Below, piece by piece: positions 62,053 through 64,000 of a stretch of DNA of 64,000 bases. The stretch is from Amycolatopsis australiensis (lineage in GTDB: Bacteria; Actinomycetota; Actinomycetes; Mycobacteriales; Pseudonocardiaceae). The notes beneath the pieces were generated by a model that did no database searches, had not been told where the DNA came from, and saw only the letters and a list, made by a program, of their open reading frames with translations. Where the stretch lies: the NCBI RefSeq assembly GCF_900119165.1, contig NZ_FPJG01000006.1, positions 6,076,001-6,140,000 of the forward strand, in the 5' to 3' direction. A program made the translations under genes and the position numbers. How positions within the stretch are numbered: position 1 is the first letter of the stretch; the number at the start of each line of letters is the position of its first letter.

Positions 62053-62370
62053 GTGGCGGACATGAGCAAACTGGACGACGACGACTACCCCACTTACACC
62101 ACCGGCCAGGTCGCGGCCGTGCTCGGCGTCCAGGAAGCGTTCCTGCGCAGCCTCGACACGGCGGGCCTGGTCTCCCCGCACCGCTCCGGCGGCGGCCACC
62201 GCCGCTACACCCGCCGCCAGCTCGGCCTGGTGGTGCGCGTGCGCGAGCACCTGGACCACGGCCACACGCTCGCCGCCGCCGCGCGGATCATCGGCCTGGA
62301 GGACGAGCTGACCGCGGCGCACGCGGAGATCGCCGAGCTGCGCGCCGAGGTCGCCCGGCTCAGCGGATGA
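62053..62370 (+). CDS. Small MerR-family HTH protein
   Basis: A 105-aa protein with YTTGQVAAVLGVQEAFLRSLDTAGLVSPHRSGGGHRRYTRRQL, a MerR-type winged HTH at residues 14-60, then VVRVREHLDHGHTLAAAARIIGLEDELTAAHAEIAELRAEVARL, a dimerisation coiled coil. No effector domain or Cys follows, as in short regulators that respond through partner proteins. Start GTG at 62053. Its 3' end has been copied into tandem decayed repeats that follow the stop. Confidence 0.88.
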   Translation: MADMSKLDDDDYPTYTTGQVAAVLGVQEAFLRSLDTAGLVSPHRSGGGHRRYTRRQLGLVVRVREHLDHGHTLAAAARIIGLEDELTAAHAEIAELRAEVARLSG

Positions 62371-62630
62371 CCCGGGCCGGTCGAAGCCCTGCGGACGTGC
62401 TGACCGCGGCACACGCGGGAGACCGCCGAGCTCGGCGCCGAGGTCCCCTCGGCTCAGCGGATGACCAGGCCGATCGAGACCCGCGGGCCCCGGCCTGGGC
62501 GCCGAGGTCGCCCGGCTCAGCGGATGACCAGGCCGGTCGAGACCTCGCGGACAGGCTGACCGCGCCACACGCGCGAGACCCGAGCTAGGCGCCCCAGTCC
62601 CCCGGCTCAGCGGATGACCGGGCTGGGCCT
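62308..62630 (+). repeat. Tandem decayed copies of the merR 3' end (92-bp unit)
   Basis: CTGACCGCGG starts at 62308 inside the merR gene and again at 62400, 92 bases later; a related CTGACCGCGC start is at 62556. GGCTCAGCGGATGACC, which holds the merR stop, recurs at 62357, 62451, 62514 and 62604. The copies after the gene are shorter and mutated, and their frames are broken. They fill most of the 399-base gap before the MarR gene, in which nothing else is seen. Confidence 0.75.
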
Positions 62631-62769
62631 GCCGCCTTGGCCGCCGAAGGCCGCCCGGCGCGCGGACCGGCCGGCGCGCGCCACCTGGCCACCGTCGACC
62701 GCGCGCACGCCCGCCCGGTCCCGGCGAGTCGCGCGAGCCGTGCTGCCGGCCGGGCAGGGGGATGCCACA

Positions 62770-63246
62770 GTGGAGCCCGTGGATCGATCCCGCGAGCAGC
62801 CCGCCCCCGACGGGGCGGCGGCCGTGGCGAGCCTCGCCGAGCTGTTCGAGGCCGTGCTCGAAAGCGTGCGGGACGTGTCACCGCGGCCGCTTTCGGTGTC
62901 GCAGCTGCGGGCCGTGGTCGCGCTCGACCGCCACGACGGGGTCAACCTGCGGGAACTCGCCGAGCAGCTCGACTCGACGCCGCCGCTGGTCAGCCGGCTC
63001 TGCGACCGGCTGGAGGCCGTGGGGTTCCTCGAGCGCCTGCCCAGCGCGCGCAGCCGGCGGGAGCTCACGCTGCGCCTGTCCGACCGCGGCCGCGCCTACC
63101 TGCGTGACCTGCGGGCCCGGCGCCGGGAACGCGTCCAGACGCTGCTGGCGAAGATGAGCCCGGCCGGCCGGGCCGCGCTCAGCGCCGGCCTGCGGGAGTA
63201 CCGGGACCTCGCCGACGCCGACGGTGACCCGCCCGGAACGCGGTGA
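62770..63246 (+). CDS. MarR family transcriptional regulator
   Basis: A 158-aa MarR-type protein: LFEAVLESVRDVSPRPLSVSQLRAVVALDRHDGVNLRELAEQLDSTPPLVSRLCDRLEAVGFLERLPSARSRRELTLRLSDRGRAYL, with a winged helix and the wing arginines present. The GTG at 62770 follows CAGGGGG; a longer open frame upstream runs through repeat sequence. It lies convergent with the ATPase gene that follows. The ligand and targets are unknown. Confidence 0.85.
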   Translation: MEPVDRSREQPAPDGAAAVASLAELFEAVLESVRDVSPRPLSVSQLRAVVALDRHDGVNLRELAEQLDSTPPLVSRLCDRLEAVGFLERLPSARSRRELTLRLSDRGRAYLRDLRARRRERVQTLLAKMSPAGRAALSAGLREYRDLADADGDPPGTR

Positions 63247-63255
63247 GCCGGCGCG

Positions 63256-63636
63256 TCACGAGGCGAACGGGACCTCCGCCCACACCGTCTTGCCGCCGTC
63301 GGGCCGGTGGAAGTGCCCGCGCCGGCCGGCGCACGCCGCCACCAGCGTGAGCCCGGTCCCGGTCGGCGCGACGTCGGGGGCGACCGGGTCGAACCACGCC
63401 GACCCACCGGAGTCCTCCACCCCGATCCACACCGCCGCGTCGGCGCGGACCAGCAGCGCCCGCAGCGGCCCGGCCGCGTGCCGGACCGCGTTGGCCGCCA
63501 GCTCGCCCGCGATCAGCACGACGTCCGCGACGACCTCGGCCGGGACGTCGCCGCCGGCCAGCCGCTCGCGCACCCACGACCGCACGAGCCCCACCTGCGC
63601 CGGCTCGGCGTCGAACTCGAAACTTCCCCGCGTCAC
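63256..63636 (-). CDS. RsbW-like serine-kinase-type ATPase (GHKL)
   Basis: A 126-aa histidine-kinase-like ATPase of the anti-sigma-factor type: VVADVVLIAGELAANAVRHA (N box), VWIGVEDSGGSAWF (G1 box) and PTGTGLTLVAACAGRRGHFHR (G2 box), with the final KTVWAEVPF. It lacks other domains. Such proteins phosphorylate anti-anti-sigma factors and hold sigma factors of the SigB/F type. GTG 63636 follows GGGGGAGG; a longer in-frame start at 63816 adds an unlikely Cys-rich leader. Confidence 0.82.
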   Translation of the reverse strand: MTRGSFEFDAEPAQVGLVRSWVRERLAGGDVPAEVVADVVLIAGELAANAVRHAAGPLRALLVRADAAVWIGVEDSGGSAWFDPVAPDVAPTGTGLTLVAACAGRRGHFHRPDGGKTVWAEVPFAS

Positions 63637-63830
63637 CTTCGGTACCTCCCCCGGACGGCCCGGGAACAGGATTTCCCAACCGGGGCCGTGATCACACCCG
63701 CAGTAGCACGAATGGACGCATCCCGGCTGCCACTGGCCGGGTAGTCCCCGCAGATCGGCCGCCGGTGTTGTTACACATTGCCTCCGGCGCGCGACACCAC
63801 TGTGGAACGTAGCCACGGAAAGCGGGGTCG

Positions 63831-64000
63831 ATGACGGGCGAACGGCAGGTGCGGCTGCAGCTGGGCACCCGTGCGGTCTCGGTCCCCGCCGGGCACGGCC
63901 ACGAGATACTCGAGTACGCCGGCGTGACGGTCGAGCGCGTGGAGGACGGGGAACCCGTCGACCGGACCTGGGTGCCGGTCGGGTCGTGCCCCACCTACGC
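63831..64000 (+). CDS. Unknown protein, N-terminal part (runs off the window)
   Basis: ATG at 63831 opens MTGERQVRLQLGTRAVSVPAGHGHEILEYAGVTVERVEDG and continues past the end. It looks like a small beta-rich protein. Divergent from the RsbW-like gene; TGTTACACATTGCC-like A+T-rich sequence lies in the 194-base gap between them and may hold both promoters. Confidence 0.5.
   Translation, partial: MTGERQVRLQLGTRAVSVPAGHGHEILEYAGVTVERVEDGEPVDRTWVPVGSCPTY

Noticed and set aside
62614..62769. N-terminal extension of the MarR gene
   Set aside because: The extension reads through decayed repeat sequence and is rich in Pro/Ala/Arg; the GTG at 62770 has a ribosome-binding site and starts at the family's usual place.
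63637..63816. Longer Cys-rich N-terminus of the RsbW-like protein
   Set aside because: The leader (CVHSCYCGCDHG) is unlike the family, and a strong Shine-Dalgarno precedes the GTG at 63636.

Overview
The window is a very GC-rich, gene-dense piece of an actinobacterial chromosome. Codon use, GTG starts, ATGA/GTGA stop-start overlaps, leaderless-looking starts and the gene families suggest a filamentous member of the Pseudonocardiaceae, probably Amycolatopsis-like. This assignment is inferred from gene content; no rRNA or tRNA gene was found.

Layout. 1-2.4 kb: the 3' part of a steroid C/D-ring catabolic operon (two SDRs, EchA20-like crotonase, first codons of an IpdA-like CoA hydrolase subunit) behind a KstR-like box. 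2.7-4.6 kb: divergent PucR-type and TetR regulators around a perfect inverted repeat. 4.7-20.7 kb: a secreted cutinase facing the tail of a seven-gene operon (MmpL, MFS, fatty-acyl-AMP ligase, type I PKS, acyl-CoA carboxylase beta chain, secreted Ag85-like esterase, secreted lipase). Its middle has the gene order of the mycobacterial fadD32-pks13-accD4 locus, and this is the most interesting system in the window. 21-29.4 kb: galM under a LacI-type operator, a solute-binding-like protein, small oxidoreductase and SnoaL genes, a large XRE/ATPase/TPR regulator, membrane proteins and an aryl-CoA ligase. 29.4-41 kb: a J-domain/NERD membrane protein, LysE exporter, M14 carboxypeptidase, P450-TetR pair, an IS5-type remnant, a small alarmone synthetase, an F420-type oxidoreductase and a membrane hydrolase. 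41-47 kb: a frameshifted lyase-like gene, a hydrolase relic, several regulators and a kinase-fold protein. 47-56 kb: a double GH43 arabinan-type enzyme and a three-subunit molybdenum hydroxylase. 56-64 kb: AraC regulators, a sigma-factor relic, a nitroreductase/hydroxylaminobenzoate-lyase pair with its TetR regulator, a trypsin-like protease, small acidic proteins, MerR and MarR regulators and a serine-kinase-type ATPase.

How the genes work together. In the large operon the ligase could load an acyl chain onto the N-terminal carrier of the PKS, AccD could supply a carboxylated acyl extender, the PKS would condense, reduce and release the product through its thioesterase, MmpL and MFS proteins could export it, and the secreted esterase and lipase could transfer or remodel it outside. 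The galM and GH43 genes, 26 kb apart, share nearly the same palindromic operator and probably belong to one sugar regulon.

Three otherwise well-preserved genes (PKS, lyase-like protein, nitroreductase) each carry a frame break. This may be sequence error or recent decay, and should be checked against reads. Tandem repeats with 59-bp and 92-bp periods lie in three intergenic spots.
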